A DNA stretch of 64,000 nt from Mycobacteroides chelonae (lineage in GTDB: Bacteria > Actinomycetota > Actinomycetes > Mycobacteriales > Mycobacteriaceae), in contig NZ_CP050145.1 of assembly GCF_016767715.1 (NCBI RefSeq), forward strand, positions 4,402,001 to 4,466,000, in the 5' to 3' direction. This document shows, one piece after another, positions 15,680 to 24,776 of the stretch. The translations under genes and the position numbers were made by a program. Under the pieces are notes generated by a model that worked only from the letters and a program-made list of their open reading frames with translations, did not search any database and was not told the origin of the DNA. Every line of letters begins with the position of its first letter. Positions within the stretch are counted from its first letter, which is position 1.

Positions 15680-16144
15680 GTGGGGAAGATCAACAGTTGT
15701 CTGACAGCGTTGACGGCGATCGCGCTGATGGGTTGGGGCTTTGCGGCGCCCGCCGGCGCCGAGCCCGCACCGGCGGATGTCGCGGGTGCGTCGGAGGCTG
15801 TGCAGACGTACATAAACGCAACCAACAACGTCGACGTGCCCCTGATACGTGCCATGGTGTGCGGTCGCCTTGCCGCCGCCACCTCCGCTGGCACCGACGA
15901 ACAGGTCCGTCAGGTCGTGCAGTCTCAACGCGACCGCATCGGGTTGGCCCACATAGAGGTCTTGCATCCGGTGGAGCTGGGATCACCGCCCGGCCAGGTC
16001 GATCTGCTGGCCCAGTTGACTTCCGAGCACCACCCGCAGGATCCGGGCGGCAACGGGATCAACCTGGTCTATCACACCGAGAAGGTCAATGGCTCATGGA
16101 AGGTATGCCATGCCCGCAACGAGGGGCGCCTCGACGAACCCTGA
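15680..16144 (+). CDS. Secreted NTF2-like protein
   Basis: 154 residues with an N-terminal signal peptide (about 1-27, ending PAGAEPAPAD). The mature part resembles the external domain of the membrane protein at 1945: a Q-T-Y helix, then IRAMVCG, and near the end GSWKVCHAR, matching AITCGE and WKICQSD there. The two conserved Cys probably form a disulfide. Rv0361-type/DUF4878 domains share this layout; the function is unknown. The GTG start at 15680 follows a TACGCT element within about 15 nt, so the mRNA could have a very short leader. Confidence 0.75.
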   Translation: MGKINSCLTALTAIALMGWGFAAPAGAEPAPADVAGASEAVQTYINATNNVDVPLIRAMVCGRLAAATSAGTDEQVRQVVQSQRDRIGLAHIEVLHPVELGSPPGQVDLLAQLTSEHHPQDPGGNGINLVYHTEKVNGSWKVCHARNEGRLDEP

Positions 16145-16159
16145 TAAAGCCCGTCTCAA

Positions 16160-16588
16160 CTAGGCACGCACCGGCGTCGTCTCGAACGCGGCCACCTTGC
16201 CCCGAAAATCATCCGGGAACGGGGTGGAGGTGCCGTCGATCGCGTGCACGTACACCGTCTCGCCGGTGATGAGATGCTCTCCGCCGCGATGTATTTCGAA
16301 GTGACAGGTCATGCTCGCCCTCCCCATCCGGGCGATGCGCACCCCGATGTCGAGGACGTCGTCGAAGCGGGCGGGCGCGTGATAATCGATGACCGACCTC
16401 ACCACGTACATGTGCTCAAAGACCCCGTCGCCCTCGGCGTTACGCGCACCGGTCAACGCGGCCCAGTATTCGGTGAGCGCGGCGTCGAAAAACGCCAGGT
16501 AGTGGGCGTTGAAGACGACGCCCTGCATATCGACCTCGGCCCACCGCACGCGCAACGGATGAAAGAAGCTGAAATCCTCACGTGCCAT
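16160..16588 (-). CDS. Acyl-CoA thioesterase, hotdog fold (4HBT type)
   Basis: 142 residues of a single hotdog domain. The active-site motif of the 4HBT/YbgC group is VRWAEVDMQGVVFNAHYLAFFD, given here in two parts: VRWAEVDMQG, with the catalytic Asp, and VVFNAHYLAFFD. Such enzymes hydrolyse acyl- or aroyl-CoA. The start at 16588 (MAREDFSFFHPL) lies one base after the stop of the upstream glycosidase gene, so the two are co-transcribed. The frame stays open far upstream inside that gene, but that extension is Arg-rich antisense-type sequence. Confidence 0.85.
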   Translation of the reverse strand: MAREDFSFFHPLRVRWAEVDMQGVVFNAHYLAFFDAALTEYWAALTGARNAEGDGVFEHMYVVRSVIDYHAPARFDDVLDIGVRIARMGRASMTCHFEIHRGGEHLITGETVYVHAIDGTSTPFPDDFRGKVAAFETTPVRA

Positions 16589-16589
16589 G

Positions 16590-17687
16590 TCAGGCCACCA
16601 CGTGCGCGGCCTCGAGAAGCATCCACCCGGACAACTGCACCGACAGATCACGCTCGGGGACCTTCGACGGATTGACCGCCCCCGCGATGAACTGCGACGC
16701 CGGGGACTGCACGGTCGGCAGCGCGGCCGTGCGAGTCCAATCCGCACCGAACAGCGGAAGGTCTTCCACCGTCAGCCGATTCGCCCAGGCCGCCTCGGCC
16801 GAGGTCAGCAGGATGTCACGGGCGACGGCCCGGGCATCGGTGTCCTGCGGGGAGTTCTTCGGCAGCGTGGTGACCACCAACGCCAGATAACGAGCCAGAA
16901 TGCCGTTGAAGAGCCCGCCATCTCCGCCGCCGCTGCCACGAATCACGCCTTCAGCCGTCATGTGATCCTTGACCGCGTGCACAAGCCGATGCACACGCTC
17001 GGCATGCCGGGATTCCCCGGTCCGCACGGCGAGCTCGGTCTCCAGCCCCAGCACCACACCCTGGCAATAGGTGTAGGTGGCCCGTTCCAGGGTGCCGTCC
17101 TCCTGGATTCCATCGATCACCAGATGCGATTCTGGATCGACGAGGGTGTTGTCGATCCAGTCGGACATCACCTCGGCCCGCCACACTCTTCCGGTGCGCG
17201 CCAACACGATTGCCGCGGGGCCGTTGGCTGGGGTGTTGAAGAACTTGTCCTGTTTGCGCCACGGTATGCCGCCGCCGTACTGCGGCATCCAGGCATCGAG
17301 GAACTGCTGACGCAGCCGGTTGAGCGCACGCGGACGCTCCAGGCCCAACAGCTCCGAGGCACGCTGCATGGCCAGCGCCAACCAGGCCATATCGTCGTAG
17401 TACTGGTTGGTCCACATGAATACGTTGCGGAACCGGTGTGCGCGTTGCATATCCGCGATGTACTTGAGCCGGTCCGGGCGCGGGTCGCGCAGCTGCGCAT
17501 CGATCAGGCAGTCCTGCAGATGCGCCTGCCACCAGTAGTGCCAGTTCTTGAACCAGGTAGCGCCCGGCGCGGGCGGCCAGGTCACGATGCCCAGGCGCAT
17601 GCGTGGCAGGTGCCACAGCGGCGAGAAGTGTCTGGCGGTGATTGCGGCTTCGGCGCTACTGGCGCGGTTGGCCCACAGCACATCCAT
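16590..17687 (-). CDS. Glycoside hydrolase family 76 (alpha-1,6-mannanase-like), Rv0365c-like
   Basis: 365 residues. The adjacent Asp pair in NQYYDDMAWLALA is the GH76 signature for the catalytic acids. Other GH76-like parts are QYGGGIPW, FFNTPANGPAAIVLAR and YTYCQGVVLGLE. The family cleaves alpha-1,6-mannan; in mycobacteria possible substrates are the mannan backbones of lipomannan and lipoarabinomannan. I see no signal peptide, so it may act in the cytoplasm, as suggested for M. tuberculosis Rv0365c by its lack of one. The start at 17687 (MDVLWANRAS) gives the usual family length. The thioesterase gene follows after one base. Confidence 0.88.
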   Translation of the reverse strand: MDVLWANRASSAEAAITARHFSPLWHLPRMRLGIVTWPPAPGATWFKNWHYWWQAHLQDCLIDAQLRDPRPDRLKYIADMQRAHRFRNVFMWTNQYYDDMAWLALAMQRASELLGLERPRALNRLRQQFLDAWMPQYGGGIPWRKQDKFFNTPANGPAAIVLARTGRVWRAEVMSDWIDNTLVDPESHLVIDGIQEDGTLERATYTYCQGVVLGLETELAVRTGESRHAERVHRLVHAVKDHMTAEGVIRGSGGGDGGLFNGILARYLALVVTTLPKNSPQDTDARAVARDILLTSAEAAWANRLTVEDLPLFGADWTRTAALPTVQSPASQFIAGAVNPSKVPERDLSVQLSGWMLLEAAHVVA

Positions 17688-17718
17688 GCACTTGATACTA
17701 GGGGTGGCCCGCCCCGGG

Positions 17719-18402
17719 CTACCACGCCTTGGTCGGGTCGGCGTGCTGGCGGATCCACGCGTGCATGGCCACACCCGCCGCGACCCCGGCGTTGATGCTG
17801 CGGGTGGATCCAAATTGTGCGATCGAAACCGTCATCACCGCACCGACTTTCGACACATCAGTGACACCCGGCCCCTCCTGCCCGAACACCATCAAGCAGT
17901 CCGCGGGCAACACCGCGGTCTCCAGGGGCACCGATCCCGGGACGTTGTCAACGGCCACCACCGTCAGGCCGGTCAGCTTGGCGTACTCCAGAAGCTGCTC
18001 GGTGCTGTCATGGTGCATCAGATGCTGGTAGCGATCGGTGACCATGGCGCCACGCCGGTTCCAGCGGCGCCGGCCGACAATGTGTACGGTGTGCACCGCG
18101 AACGCGTTGGCCGTGCGCACCACCGTGCCGATGTTGGCATCATTCTCGAAATTCTCGATGGCGATGTGCAGTCGATGGCGCCGCGTGTCGATATCGGCGA
18201 CGATTGCCTCCCGGCGCCAATAACGATAGGCATCAACCACATTGCGGGCATCACCATCGCGCAACAGCTCGGGGTCGTAGCGCGGGTCTGTCGGCAGCGG
18301 CAGGCCCCGTTCCTCCGCCCACGGTCCCACGCCATTGCCGGTGGCACCCCATAGAGACGGCTCGGCCGGCTCATCCCTGCCGGTCTTGGGCACCTCACTC
18401 AC
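17719..18402 (-). CDS. SpoU/TrmH family RNA 2'-O-methyltransferase (Rv0380c-like)
   Basis: 227 residues. The three SPOUT motifs are present in order: NFENDANIGTVVRTANAF, CLMVFGQEGPGV and SIAQFGSTRSINAGVAAG, which form the trefoil-knot SAM site. The family methylates ribose 2'-OH in tRNA or rRNA; the target here is unknown. The N-terminal 75 residues form a non-catalytic extension. GTG at 18402 overlaps the end of the upstream lipoprotein gene by 8 bp, so the order pyrE, lipoprotein, methyltransferase forms one minus-strand operon, similar to Rv0380c-Rv0382c. Confidence 0.9.
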   Translation of the reverse strand: MSEVPKTGRDEPAEPSLWGATGNGVGPWAEERGLPLPTDPRYDPELLRDGDARNVVDAYRYWRREAIVADIDTRRHRLHIAIENFENDANIGTVVRTANAFAVHTVHIVGRRRWNRRGAMVTDRYQHLMHHDSTEQLLEYAKLTGLTVVAVDNVPGSVPLETAVLPADCLMVFGQEGPGVTDVSKVGAVMTVSIAQFGSTRSINAGVAAGVAMHAWIRQHADPTKAW

Positions 18403-19310
18403 GAATCGTCCATACCGCGGCGTGGGTACCGATCACCGAGAGGGTGCCGGCGAGCACCGCGGCGTTGATCTCGCCCTGCAGGCATAACGACGGCTGCATC
18501 TGCACAGCATCCAGAGATGAGTCCGGTAGCACCAGCACGGATGCCCCGTAGAGGGCACAGCTGCGCGCCAACCCCTCCCCGGGCAGTGTCGGCGCCACCG
18601 TCACCATGAGCGGTCCACCACGCGCCGCCGACTCGTCCCGGTAACGTGCCGCGACTCCCGAAATACTCAGACCCAGTAGCGAGAATCCGTTGCCGTTGAA
18701 TGCATTCGGATCACCCAGGTCCACCTGGCTGATCTGCTGGCCACTGGCCCGCCAGGCCTCCATGCTCTTGGTGACGATCACCAGACCGGAGTCGTTCTGC
18801 GGCGTGGGCAGCAGTCCCATCGGGTAGGCCACCGGGTACGCCACGGTGGACCCGGCAATGCGGTCCTTGGCCGAGTACGCGTACACCCCCCCGTACCGCG
18901 CTCTGGTTCTGCATCGGCCCCAGGCACACCGTGCCGGTGAGGCCGGTCGCGGCGCCCGCCGAGGGGGTCGCGGTCAGCGGATGCACGGAAAGGTCGGCCA
19001 CGTCGCGGCAACTGCCCAGGGCCGGCACTTCCAATGGATGCGCCAACGACCCGTACAGCCCGAAACGCAGATCACCGGCAGCGGCGGGCTTCTCCTCCGG
19101 TTTCGCGGCCGCCCCCGTGATATCGACCAGCACATACCCGTTCTGGAACCGCAGGTTGGCGACGCTGAGATTCCAGCCCAGCAGGCTCTGCGTCTCACCG
19201 ACCTTGGCAGTCGGTGCGCCGTAAACCAGTTCCTTCTCAGGGTCTTTCGAGCAGCCCGTCAAGACCAGGGCCCCGGCGACCAGCGCGGCGAGGGCCCGAC
19301 GGAAGGTCAC
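18395..19310 (-). pseudogene. Lipoprotein gene with a frameshift at a 7-G run
   Basis: Two overlapping frames make up one protein. The upstream frame (19310 down to about 18890) starts MTFRRALAALVAGALVLTGC with a clear lipobox (LTGC) and runs through LTGTVCLGPMQNQSAVRG. The downstream frame (18886 to 18395) continues with YAYSAKDRIAGSTVAYPVAY and ends HAAVWTIRE. They meet at C7 on the plus strand (18886-18892). Removing one G from the coding-strand run restores a frame of about 304 residues reading AVRGVYAYSAKD. As written, the protein would be truncated with an out-of-frame Arg/His/Gly-rich tail. The cause may be a sequencing error, a real mutation or slippage at the run. Its GTG start overlaps the pyrE stop (GTGA). 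Confidence 0.8.
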
Positions 19311-19879
19311 GATCCGGCCAGGCCGAGATCCGCCAGTCCCAGCACATACCGATAGGGAACACCTTCGGCGCGAATCGCCTCGGCGGCACCGGTATCACGG
19401 TCCACAACGGTGGCCACCCCGATCACCTCGCCTCCGGCCTCGCGGACCGCCTGCACGGCCGTGAGCGCGGACCCACCAGTGGTGCTGGTGTCTTCGACTA
19501 CCAGCACCCGCTGCCCGGTCACCTCAAATCCCTCGATAAGCCGTTGCATACCATGAGCTTTCACCGACTTACGCACCACGAACGCGTCGATGGGCCGTCC
19601 GGGCGCATGCATGACCGCCGTCGCGACGGGATCGGCGCCCAGGGTGAGTCCGCCGACACCGGCGTAGTCCCAGTCGTTGGTCAGCTCGCGCACCAGCCGG
19701 CCGATCAGGGCGCCCGCCCGGTGATGCAAGGTGGCCCGGCGCAGGTCGACGTAATAGTCGGCTTCCTTGCCCGACGACAAGGTCACCTTGCCGTGCACCA
19801 CCGCGATATCGCGGACCAAAGCCGCCAACTCATCACGCTCGGCCGCATTGAGAGCCGGTCCTAAATCAAGTTCTGCCAC
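19307..19879 (-). CDS. pyrE: Orotate phosphoribosyltransferase
   Basis: 190 residues. The enzyme joins orotate and PRPP to make orotidine 5'-phosphate in pyrimidine synthesis. The PRPP-binding motif VLVVEDTSTTGGSALTAVQA is present, and KVTLSSGKEADYYVDLRRAT is the N-terminal family signature. Lys-rich VVRKSVKAHGMQRLIEG is the flexible catalytic loop. The start at 19879 overlaps the end of the SDR gene by 14 bp and the stop overlaps the lipoprotein start, so it is in a tightly packed operon. M. tuberculosis Rv0382c is the counterpart. Confidence 0.93.
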   Translation of the reverse strand: MAELDLGPALNAAERDELAALVRDIAVVHGKVTLSSGKEADYYVDLRRATLHHRAGALIGRLVRELTNDWDYAGVGGLTLGADPVATAVMHAPGRPIDAFVVRKSVKAHGMQRLIEGFEVTGQRVLVVEDTSTTGGSALTAVQAVREAGGEVIGVATVVDRDTGAAEAIRAEGVPYRYVLGLADLGLAGS

Positions 19880-20657
19880 GACCCCGTCCTACCACGCTGT
19901 TGAATTTCCGCACCAAACCTCTTGGTATTAGCCGTGTTACCGAGGTAATCGCCTTGTACTGGATGCCCGGAACGCTGAGCACCTTACCTGCCGCAATGTC
20001 CTGCAGACACGCGTTGACCACATCGTCGACCTGGAGCCACATGAACTCCGGAATGGTGCCCATCTCGATTCCGGCCCGCTCGTGAAACTCGGTGTGAATG
20101 AATCCCGGGCACAACACGTGCATACCAACTCCGGTGCCCAACAACCCATTTGCCAATCCCTCGGTGAAGGAAACCACCCAGGCCTTGGAGGCCGAATACG
20201 TCGACCCGCGTCCAGAAACCAGGCCCGCCACGCTCGCCACGTTGATGACGGTGCCGGCGCCCGCCTCGACCATCGACGGAAGGGCCGCACGGGTGAGCTC
20301 CATGACTGCGGTGACATTGACGTCCAGCTGCGAGTGCAACAGCTCGGGCGCCGCCGTCCAGAACTCACCGGCGGTCGCGAATCCGGCGTTGTTGATCAAC
20401 ACCGATATCCCGGCGGCGACGCGCTTGGCGACCTTCGCACGATCGGCAGCATCCGCGAGGTCGGCGGGCAGCACCTCCGCGTGCACGCCGTACCGGCAGG
20501 TGAGTTCGTCGGCGAGGGCGCCCAGGCGCCGCTCGTCACGGGCGACGAGCACCACGTCGTATCCGAGGGAGGCGTACTTGCGGGCGAAACCACCCCCCAG
20601 GCCCGAGGTGGGGCCGGTGACCAGCGCCACGGGTCGCGCCGAATTGGGGGCTGCCAT
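19866..20657 (-). CDS. Short-chain dehydrogenase/reductase
   Basis: 263 residues with a Rossmann fold. Cofactor motif TGPTSGLG (TGxxxGxG) near residue 14, Arg after strand 2 in VARDERRL suggesting NADP(H), NNAG at about 89, and the catalytic YSASK near 155 with a preceding Ser in NVASVAG. The C-terminal extension is basic (RLIPRGLVRKFNSVVGRGRGR). The substrate is unknown; the family includes ketoacyl and steroid reductases. It is the first gene of the minus-strand operon with pyrE and is divergent from mmpS. Confidence 0.88.
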   Translation of the reverse strand: MAAPNSARPVALVTGPTSGLGGGFARKYASLGYDVVLVARDERRLGALADELTCRYGVHAEVLPADLADAADRAKVAKRVAAGISVLINNAGFATAGEFWTAAPELLHSQLDVNVTAVMELTRAALPSMVEAGAGTVINVASVAGLVSGRGSTYSASKAWVVSFTEGLANGLLGTGVGMHVLCPGFIHTEFHERAGIEMGTIPEFMWLQVDDVVNACLQDIAAGKVLSVPGIQYKAITSVTRLIPRGLVRKFNSVVGRGRGRT

Positions 20658-20706
20658 GGTTGGTCAGCGTACCGGCTGGCAGCACGCCTCAACCCGCCGT
20701 ATAACC

Positions 20707-20734
20707 GGTACTAAATGTTACTGGTACAAATTGT
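20707..20734 (+). promoter_or_regulatory. Direct-repeat element before mmpS
   Basis: GGTACTAAATGT (20707-20718) and GGTACAAATTGT (20723-20734) match at 10 of 12 positions and start 16 bp apart, in the 122-bp gap between the SDR gene and mmpS. Many mmpS-mmpL pairs are controlled by a TetR-type repressor next door. No such gene is adjacent here, so this is only a candidate operator. Confidence 0.35.
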
Positions 20735-20779
20735 CCGGAAACTGCCGCTTGCGGGAGCAAGCGTTGCTAGCATCGCGAA

Positions 20780-21247
20780 ATGTTTGACCGGCTGGTGGTG
20801 TGGCTCATCGAGCGTCAGCGCTGGATTTACCCGGTACTCGCCGTGTTGTGGGTCGCCGCGGGCACCTACATAACCACCGCTCCGAAGGTTGCACTGCCGA
20901 CACCCGAGGTCACCCCGACCACACAAGCGGTGAGCGCCATGTCGCTGAGCCAACCCAAGACGGTGACGTACGAGGTGTCCAGCGAAGGCCGTCCCGTCAC
21001 GGTCTCCTACCTCGACGAAAAGGGCCAATCCAAGCTCTTCAACGGCCCCGCACCGTGGCGCACCAGCCTGACCACCAGCGACTTGGCATTCGCGGCGGGT
21101 GTCACGGCGATATCGACCAACACCGTCACCTGCCGCATCACCGTGGACGGCAAGGTGGCCGACGAGAAGACCGACACCGGTCGCACGCCCTCGGTGAGCT
21201 GCAACCTCGTTGCCTTCCAGAAACTCGACCCACAAGGTGGTCACTGA
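20780..21247 (+). CDS. mmpS: MmpS family membrane protein
   Basis: 155 residues: a short cytoplasmic N-terminus, one membrane helix (about 15-34, RWIYPVLAVLWVAAGTYITT) and a periplasmic beta-rich domain with two Cys (NTVTCRI and SVSCNL) likely paired. MmpS proteins are accessory partners of MmpL exporters, for siderophores, glycolipids or drugs. The typical end of the family, KVADEKTDTGRTPSVSC, is present. The stop overlaps the mmpL start (TGATG), so the two are translationally coupled. The paralogue group (MmpS4/5-like) is a guess. Confidence 0.9.
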   Translation: MFDRLVVWLIERQRWIYPVLAVLWVAAGTYITTAPKVALPTPEVTPTTQAVSAMSLSQPKTVTYEVSSEGRPVTVSYLDEKGQSKLFNGPAPWRTSLTTSDLAFAAGVTAISTNTVTCRITVDGKVADEKTDTGRTPSVSCNLVAFQKLDPQGGH

Positions 21248-24045
21248 TGCACGACAGTCCCCTATTCGGACGCTTCGCCGGCATCATCAGCAGGCACGCC
21301 GTCGTGGTCATCGGGCTCCTGATGATGGTGGCCGGCGGTCTAATGGCCTCGGCGCCGAACCTCGAAGAACTGGCCCTTACCCACGGCAGTCCCATGATGC
21401 CGACCAACACCCAATCGGCGGCTGCGCTCAAACACATGGCCAAGGCCTTCGGGGAGTCCGAATCGAACAACACCGCCGCGGTGGTCGTCGTCAAAGATCA
21501 ACCGTTCACCGAGCGGGACCGTCAGTTCCGTGCCGAACTGATGAAAAAGCTGCGGGCCGATACCGCGCACGTGGAACCGGGTATGGACATGTGGTCCGAT
21601 CCGCAGTTCGCCACCGCATCGGAGAGCCCCGATAAGAAGGTGGCCCTGGCGCAACTGCAGCTGGCCGGGGAGATCGGCGGCCCCAAGGCCATGGAATCGG
21701 CCAAGGCCGTGCAGCACATCATCGATGACATCGAGAAGCCGCCGGGCACCACGATCTATGCCACCGGAACAAGTCAGGCCGCCGCCGACCAGATCAACAC
21801 GATGATGCGGGATGTCGTGATCATCGGAGGACTCTCGCTGGTGCTCGTGGGTGGTCTGCTGCTGTTGGTCTACCGCTCACTCGTGGTCGCGTTCCTGCCG
21901 CTGATCACCGTGGGTGTTGCCGTCGGTATCGCCACCCCGATCGCCAGCTTCCTCACCTTGGCGGGGCTGATTCCCACATCCATGATGACTAATGCGTTGA
22001 TGGGTGCGCTGGCGCTGGGCGCCGGCACCGACTACTCCATCTTCTTCATCGGCCGCTATCAGGAGGGGCGACGCTGCGGCCTCAGCGTCGATGACGCGTT
22101 CCGCGCCAGTTATCGGGGCGTGGCACCGGTCGTGATCGCGTCCGGCCTGACCGTGGCGGGTGCGTTGTCCTGCATGACATTCGCCCAACTGGACATGATG
22201 AAATCGATGGGCATACCGGGGGCCATCACCATGATCTTCACCGTGCTGTCCGCGGTGACCGTGACGCCCGGCGCACTACTCATCGGGGCACGCCGCTTCG
22301 GCTGGTTCGAGCCCCGCTCGACCGCCCGATCGACTCGGCTGTGGCGCCGGGTCGGTATCCGCGTAGCGCGTTGGCCCAGACCGATATTCGTCACGACCTT
22401 CGCCGCCTTGATCCTGCTCATGATGGTGATCCCCACCGCGTCCTTCAATTATGACGAACTGCAGTTCATCCCCAAGGACATGCCCAGCGCGGCAGGTATG
22501 CATGCGATTCAGGAGCACTTTCCCGCAGGCCAGATGAACCCCGACATGATCTTGATCCGGGCTCCCGAAGACCTGCGCAGCTCGGCCAACATCGGGCTCC
22601 TGGAGAAGGCCGCGCAGCAGATCACCAAGCTGGACAGCGTGGCATCGGTGCAGTGGATCACCCGGCCCACCGGCATGCCGATGGATCAAACATCGCTCAT
22701 GTACAGCGTGGGGATGGCCGGAACGATGATGTCGCAGAACAAGATTGTGATGGAGCAACGTCAGCAGCGGATGCACGCCATGACCGACGACATGAACTCG
22801 ATGATGTCCACGCTCCAGGGCCTGCAAGGCACCTTGCGAACCGCGCAGCAGGGCGCCAAGCAATTCAGTGCCGCTGCGCAGCCCATTCAGTCCAGCTTGA
22901 ATCAGCTTAAGTCACAACTAAATTCGGCAATGGGTCCCGTTCGCGAGGCGGTACGTGCGCAACCCAACTGCGCCGCCGACCCGATGTGCGTGGGCGCGCA
23001 ATCAACCTTGTCGAACTTCGAGAACATGTCCAGCGTCACCGACCAGATGCGCAGCCTCGTCAGCACATCGGGTTCCATGACCGGAGGTTTGACCCAGGCC
23101 GCGCGGACGATGCCACGCATGCTCGAATCCATGTCTTCGATGCAGGATCTGATGACCGAGACAAATGAGCAGATGACGCAGATGATGTCGCAGATCGACA
23201 CCATGACCTCGCTCATGCAGGACCTCGGCCGAAGCAGCGCCGGCACCGGGGACTACTTCTACTTCCCCGCGCAGATGCTCTCGGACCCGCGATTCAAGCC
23301 GTACCTGAAGATGATGTTCTCCGAAGACGGCACCACCACCCGCATGATCGTCATCGGCAGCGGCAGCAGCTACGGCGACGAAGGCATCCAGCGCGTCCGG
23401 GATCTGGCCCATGAGATGAAGTACGCCCTCAAGGGCACTCGCCTACAGGGCAGCGTGATCGAGATCGCCGGCCCGGCGGCGCTCATCGGCGATATGCGGG
23501 TGATGCTCGATCGCGACGAGAAGCTGATCATGATCGGCTGCCTGACCGTGATCTTCACGGTGGTACTGCTGCTGCTGCGCGGTTTGGTGGCCTCGCTGAT
23601 CGTCATCGGCTCGGTGCTGGTGTCCTTTGCCTCGACCCTCGGGCTGGCCCTGGTGATCTGGCAGCACGTGCTCGGCATTCAGCTGCACTGGTCGGTGCCG
23701 GTGGCGGTCTTCGCGATTCTGATATCGGTGGGGGCCGACTACAACCTGCTGGTCGCGTCGCGTTTCAAGGAAGAGATGAGTGCCGGTATCCGCACAGGGG
23801 TCATCCGTGCCATCGCCGGCACCGGCGGGGTGGTGACCACGGCGGGCCTGGTGTTCGCGATGACGCAGTTCGCCATGATGGGGTCGAGTCTGATCAACAT
23901 CGCGCAGATGGGTTCGACGATTGGGTTGGGCTTGATCATCGACACGTTCGTGGTGCGCACCTTCACGGTGCCGACCCTGGCGGTGATTCTCGACAAGAAG
24001 TTCTGGTGGCCGCTGCCGATGAACCAGCTCTGGCGGCGTTCCTAG
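21247..24045 (+). CDS. mmpL: MmpL family RND transporter
   Basis: 932 residues of the normal MmpL4/5 size, with two RND repeats of about six membrane helices each. The proton-relay Asp-Tyr pairs are GAGTDYSIFFIGR in the first half and SVGADYNLLVASR in the second. A long Met/Gln-rich insertion (about bases 22740-23260) with NCAADPMC forms the periplasmic coiled-coil hairpin typical of MmpL4/MmpL5, with a Cys pair. These transporters move siderophores, lipids or drugs across the inner membrane. The start at 21247 (MHDSPLFGRF) is fixed by the one-base overlap with the mmpS stop; the open frame further upstream only shadows mmpS. The stop shares CTAG with the convergent gene. Confidence 0.93.
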   Translation: MHDSPLFGRFAGIISRHAVVVIGLLMMVAGGLMASAPNLEELALTHGSPMMPTNTQSAAALKHMAKAFGESESNNTAAVVVVKDQPFTERDRQFRAELMKKLRADTAHVEPGMDMWSDPQFATASESPDKKVALAQLQLAGEIGGPKAMESAKAVQHIIDDIEKPPGTTIYATGTSQAAADQINTMMRDVVIIGGLSLVLVGGLLLLVYRSLVVAFLPLITVGVAVGIATPIASFLTLAGLIPTSMMTNALMGALALGAGTDYSIFFIGRYQEGRRCGLSVDDAFRASYRGVAPVVIASGLTVAGALSCMTFAQLDMMKSMGIPGAITMIFTVLSAVTVTPGALLIGARRFGWFEPRSTARSTRLWRRVGIRVARWPRPIFVTTFAALILLMMVIPTASFNYDELQFIPKDMPSAAGMHAIQEHFPAGQMNPDMILIRAPEDLRSSANIGLLEKAAQQITKLDSVASVQWITRPTGMPMDQTSLMYSVGMAGTMMSQNKIVMEQRQQRMHAMTDDMNSMMSTLQGLQGTLRTAQQGAKQFSAAAQPIQSSLNQLKSQLNSAMGPVREAVRAQPNCAADPMCVGAQSTLSNFENMSSVTDQMRSLVSTSGSMTGGLTQAARTMPRMLESMSSMQDLMTETNEQMTQMMSQIDTMTSLMQDLGRSSAGTGDYFYFPAQMLSDPRFKPYLKMMFSEDGTTTRMIVIGSGSSYGDEGIQRVRDLAHEMKYALKGTRLQGSVIEIAGPAALIGDMRVMLDRDEKLIMIGCLTVIFTVVLLLLRGLVASLIVIGSVLVSFASTLGLALVIWQHVLGIQLHWSVPVAVFAILISVGADYNLLVASRFKEEMSAGIRTGVIRAIAGTGGVVTTAGLVFAMTQFAMMGSSLINIAQMGSTIGLGLIIDTFVVRTFTVPTLAVILDKKFWWPLPMNQLWRRS

Positions 24046-24776
24046 TGGCCGAGCGGCTGGCCGCCCTGACCCACGGGAGCGGGCTGCCGATCTACGGCGG
24101 GGGCGGAACTGCTGCCGACGGGCCGGCTGGGGCGCTCGGCGGCCTGGATGGGCGAGGGTGCCGATTCCCCGGAGGGCGGCAGCACCCGTAGCAGGTCGTT
24201 GAACTGGCGGACGGCCTTGAGGCCCTCGTCCCACTGCTCACGGTTGCTGTTGATGGGTAGCGCGGCCAGCGTCCAGTGCTGTTCATTCCACAACACCTCC
24301 GCCGTCTCGGTCGCGGTATGGGCGAACGTGACCATGCGCCGGTCACAGGCCCGACGGGCGGCATCCAGGTTGGTGGAGTACACCATGCGCGGGCCGATGG
24401 CGCCGAGCAGCCAGATATCGGCTTCGCGGGGTTCCTGCATGACCTTGAGTCGCAGGTCCACCATGACGTTGGTGCCCACCTTGCGGTGCAGCGCGATGAT
24501 GGTCGCGACGTCCTCCAGGTCGAAGACGTAGACCGCCTCGCCACGGATCTGTCCGAGGACCACATTGGCGGCCGCAGCCGATCCCGCACTCGACATCACG
24601 CCGCGGTTCCAGCGCTTGACGATCTCTTTGTCCTGCGACATGTAGTCGAAGCCGTGAGATCGCGCCCAGGCCTTTCGGCGATGTCCGCGACTGCGGCGGC
24701 GGCCGATATCGACATACAGCAGCACGGCCGCACAGACGAAGCACAGTGCGGACAGCGTGAACCAAAGTAGAGCCAT
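24042..24776 (-). CDS. Small membrane protein downstream of clpB (Rv0383c-like)
   Basis: 244 residues. One N-terminal membrane helix (about 2-22, ALLWFTLSALCFVCAAVLLYV) is followed by a basic RRRSRGHRRK stretch, then a folded domain to about 205 (VYVFDLEDVATIIALHRK, ATETAEVLWNEQHWTLAALP) and a Pro/Ser-rich tail. M. tuberculosis has a membrane/secreted protein of unknown function, Rv0383c, in the same place next to clpB; the match is by position. With the positive stretch after the helix, the domain may be cytoplasmic. It is separated from clpB by a long hairpin. Confidence 0.75.
   Translation of the reverse strand: MALLWFTLSALCFVCAAVLLYVDIGRRRSRGHRRKAWARSHGFDYMSQDKEIVKRWNRGVMSSAGSAAAANVVLGQIRGEAVYVFDLEDVATIIALHRKVGTNVMVDLRLKVMQEPREADIWLLGAIGPRMVYSTNLDAARRACDRRMVTFAHTATETAEVLWNEQHWTLAALPINSNREQWDEGLKAVRQFNDLLRVLPPSGESAPSPIQAAERPSRPVGSSSAPAVDRQPAPVGQGGQPLGH

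Noticed and set aside
20800-21246. 5' extension of the mmpL frame
   Set aside because: It overlaps mmpS fully in another frame; the mmpS stop and mmpL ATG overlap by one base, which is the usual coupling.
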